Shown piece by piece: positions 62,301 through 64,000 of a stretch of DNA of 64,000 nt. The first letter of the stretch is position 1, and the number at the start of each line of letters is the position of its first letter. The position numbers and the translations under genes were made by a program. This DNA is from Bradyrhizobium sp. SRS-191 (GTDB lineage: Bacteria; Pseudomonadota; Alphaproteobacteria; Rhizobiales; Xanthobacteraceae): assembly GCF_024586915.1 (NCBI RefSeq), contig NZ_JANBVS010000001.1:744001-808000 (forward strand). Direction: 5' to 3'. The notes under the pieces are model-generated. The model made no database searches. It had not been told where the DNA came from and worked only from the letters and a program-made list of their open reading frames with translations.

Positions 62301-62818
62301 AGATAGGGCATCAGCGCCGACATGAAGGCGTGATCGGACTGATGCGGCACAGTGGAGGATTTGGCGCCGTGGTCGTCGCCGGCGAGGCACAGCACGCCGC
62401 CGTTCTTGGCCGAGCCCGCGGCATTGCCGTGGCGGAAGACGTCGCCGCAGCGGTCGACGCCGGGGCCCTTGCCGTACCAGATGCCGACCACACCGTCATA
62501 CTTGCCGCCGGGCGACAATGCGAGCTGCTGCGAGCCCCACACGGCGGTGGCCGCGAGGTCCTCGTTCACGCCGGGCTGGAATTTGACATTGTACTGCTCG
62601 AGATGTTTTCGCGCGGAAAACAGCTGCTGATCGTAGCCGCCGAGCGGCGAGCCGCGATAGCCGGAGATGAAGCCGGCGGTGTTGAGGCCGGCGGCGCGGT
62701 CGCGCCGGATCTGGGCCATCGGCAGCCGCACCAGCGCCTGGATGCCGGTCAGGAAGATGTGGCCGGAGCTTGCGGTGTACTTCTGGTCGAGATTGATCTC
62801 GCTCTCGTTGATGCCCAT
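59327..62818 (-). CDS. Fused indolepyruvate ferredoxin oxidoreductase family protein
   Basis: A 1163-residue fusion of the alpha and gamma parts of 2-ketoacid oxidoreductases. The N-terminal pyrimidine-binding part includes [17 protein letters not shown], then a TPP-binding domain with [39 protein letters not shown]. A ferredoxin-like cluster region ([19 protein letters not shown] about residue 640, [14 protein letters not shown] about 672) and a gamma domain ([25 protein letters not shown]) follow. Such proteins decarboxylate aryl-pyruvates or other 2-oxoacids to acyl-CoA with ferredoxin as electron acceptor. The substrate is not fixed. No acyl-CoA synthetase, ferredoxin or Lrp regulator is adjacent. 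It is a single-gene unit. Confidence 0.9.
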   Translation of the reverse strand: [1163 protein letters not shown]

Positions 62819-63155
62819 TCCGCCCTCTTGCCGTGCTTTATCCGGGGTGCGCAGCCCACCGCCTCGGGCGGAAGCGCGCGTTCTCTCAACAATTTAAGTC
62901 TGCTTTTGAAGAATGCGCATCACAAATCTCGCGCACGCAGGGCAGCCAACCGAAATCGCAATTTCGTGGCGGCCGGGGCGGTGGGTTTTGCGGTTTGTGT
63001 CGGAAAGGCTGGTCCTCGCGAAATGGGATGATGTCCGCCATGGCTTGGGCGCGGGGATCGGACAGTTACCGAATCGTTGCCGCCCGAGCGGATCTCTCGG
63101 ACTCCTCATTGTGCATTGCGACAGAGGCCTCAACTCTTGCCTTCGACCCTTACTT
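62819..63155. other. 337-bp intergenic stretch with no gene seen
   Basis: Sequence between the fused oxidoreductase start and the end of the TRIC gene. A short CGAAAT-CGCA-ATTTCG inverted repeat lies near 62948-62963. I see no coding frame or recognisable promoter I would defend. Confidence 0.5.
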
Positions 63156-63800
63156 TCAACTCTTGCCTTCGCCGGTGAAGACGAACTGCGGCATGTTCCA
63201 TTTGTAGCGGATCGCGAGCAGCCGGAACGACAGGCCGAAGGCGAAGGTCAGCGCCGTCAGCACGCCGCTGCCGAGCCCGAGCAGCAGGCCGGTCGCATAG
63301 ATCAAGCCGGTGAGCAGCGACACGCTGGCATAGAGCTCGGCGCGAAACAGCAGCGGCACGTCGTTGCAGAGGATGTCGCGCAGCACGCCGCCGGCGCAGC
63401 CCGTGATCATGCCGGCGACGATGACGATGCCGAACGGCACATTCATCTGCCAGGCGATGGTGGAGCCGGACATCGTGAACACGACGAGGCCGATCGCATC
63501 CAGCACGAGGAAGGCCATCGTCAGCCGGTGCACGACCCGCGCCATTGCGATGGTCACGAACGGCGCGAGCAACGTCAGCAAGAGCAAGGACGGCTGCTCG
63601 ACCCAGGCCAGCGGATAATGCCCGAGCAGGACGTCACGCAGCGTGCCGCCGCCGAGCGCGGTGATGGCGCCGAGCAGGCAGACGCCCATCCAGTCCATGC
63701 TGCGGCGGCCCGCCGCAAGCGCGGCCGTCATCGCCTGCGCCGCGAGCGCGACCCACGACAACAGATGCAACACGCTATCGGCGGGCGGCAGGTTCCACAT
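63156..63800 (-). CDS. TRIC-type (UPF0126) membrane protein
   Basis: A 214-residue protein with seven predicted helices built from two repeats. Each carries a GGGxxRD-like element: ITALGGGTLRDVLLGHYPLAWV and ITGCAGGVLRDILCNDVPLLFR. Family members are prokaryotic trimeric intracellular cation (TRIC) channel homologues, conducting potassium or other monovalent cations at the membrane. The repeated G-G-x-L-R-D motif and length are typical. It is divergent from the gene cut by the right edge. Confidence 0.9.
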   Translation of the reverse strand: MWNLPPADSVLHLLSWVALAAQAMTAALAAGRRSMDWMGVCLLGAITALGGGTLRDVLLGHYPLAWVEQPSLLLLTLLAPFVTIAMARVVHRLTMAFLVLDAIGLVVFTMSGSTIAWQMNVPFGIVIVAGMITGCAGGVLRDILCNDVPLLFRAELYASVSLLTGLIYATGLLLGLGSGVLTALTFAFGLSFRLLAIRYKWNMPQFVFTGEGKS

Positions 63801-63883
63801 CGGGGGCTCCAGAATCGCGGGGGTGCACGAGGAACCTTAGCGCGCCCTGCCGCTCGCGAGCTTACGAATTCGTCAGGTTTCGC

Positions 63884-63909
63884 GGAACGGACCGACCGTT
63901 GCGCTGGTT
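63884..63909 (+). promoter_or_regulatory. EcfG-like promoter before the right-edge gene
   Basis: GGAAC (63884-63888), 17 bases, GGTT (63906-63909). It shares the GGTT variant of the element before the DUF892 gene and lies 28 bases before the ATG at 63938. Confidence 0.45.
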
Positions 63910-63937
63910 GTGTGGTGACAATCGCAAGGAGGATGCA

Positions 63938-64000
63938 ATGGCCAATGAACGGCTTCCGAACGAACGTTATCCCGACGGCATGAACCGCCCGGACATGAGC
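63938..64000 (+). CDS. Start of a gene cut by the right edge (21 codons seen)
   Basis: ATG at 63938 follows a textbook AAGGAGG ribosome site. The visible product is MANERLPNERYPDGMNRPDM and a Ser. This polar, Pro/Asn-rich opening resembles short N-terminal tails of small anchored proteins in bradyrhizobia, but too little is seen for a family call. The EcfG-like element upstream suggests stress control. Confidence 0.6.
   Translation, partial: MANERLPNERYPDGMNRPDMS

Noticed and set aside
60512..63031. 839-codon plus-strand frame across the ferredoxin oxidoreductase
   Set aside because: Antisense shadow of a gene with clear cofactor motifs.

Overview
The window looks like chromosome from a high-G+C alphaproteobacterium of the Bradyrhizobium/Rhodopseudomonas type. 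I base this on the codon bias, on the gene families (fused indolepyruvate ferredoxin oxidoreductase, hydantoinase pairs with TRAP transporters, DUF892, DUF2177, DUF4166, host-attachment protein), on GGAAC-N16/17-CGTT promoters of the EcfG general stress type, and on several classes of intergenic palindromes common in those genomes. This is a judgement from sequence features, not from a search. I found no transposase, integrase, phage gene or CRISPR array. Mobile content is limited to short non-coding repeats.

Layout. 0-9.6 kb: DUF4166 protein (cut by the left edge) with its GbsR/MarR regulator, a divergent methyltransferase, acylphosphatase plus a PEP-mutase/isocitrate-lyase family enzyme, the biotin-carrying alpha subunit of an acyl-CoA carboxylase (pccA), a zinc-ribbon metallopeptidase and a stress-promoter-driven PAS hybrid kinase. 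9.6-10.3 kb: a RelE/ParE-HTH toxin-antitoxin pair. 10.3-17.5 kb: a regulatory and transport block in which an EcfG-type promoter precedes a histidine kinase and an NtrC-type sigma-54 activator. A sigma-54 promoter of exact spacing follows, then two related repeat-containing proteins (one exported, one with a His/Lys/Pro-rich tail), an MFS transporter and an ArsB-type permease. This is the most unusual block in the window. 17.5-26.9 kb: DUF892 stress protein, phosphodiesterase-like secreted enzyme, DegP-like protease, 1-Cys peroxiredoxin, DUF2177 protein, DEAD-box helicase, LTXXQ-like periplasmic protein and a membrane protein.

27-35 kb: a composite non-coding repeat, then hydantoinase/oxoprolinase A and B followed by a DctP-DctQ-DctM TRAP transporter, probably one uptake-and-hydrolysis unit. 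35-41.3 kb: chemoreceptor, DNA photolyase, histone-H1-like Lys/Ala protein and a CPA2 antiporter with a cytosolic tail. 41.3-48.9 kb: a looser region of short, mostly orphan genes (secreted His- and Cys-rich proteins, duplicated 62/64-residue proteins, host-attachment protein, DUF3775) plus tRNA-Arg(TCG) and an acyltransferase-3 protein. 49-57.4 kb: PAS sensor kinase, DHDPS-like and Nudix enzymes, then an SDR/MaoC/OB-Zn-ribbon/thiolase-like set resembling a beta-oxidation or side-chain-cleavage module. 57.5-58.1 kb holds a second, inverted copy of the 27-kb composite repeat. 58-64 kb: two hypothetical proteins, the fused ferredoxin oxidoreductase, a TRIC-type membrane protein and the first 21 codons of a gene cut by the right edge.
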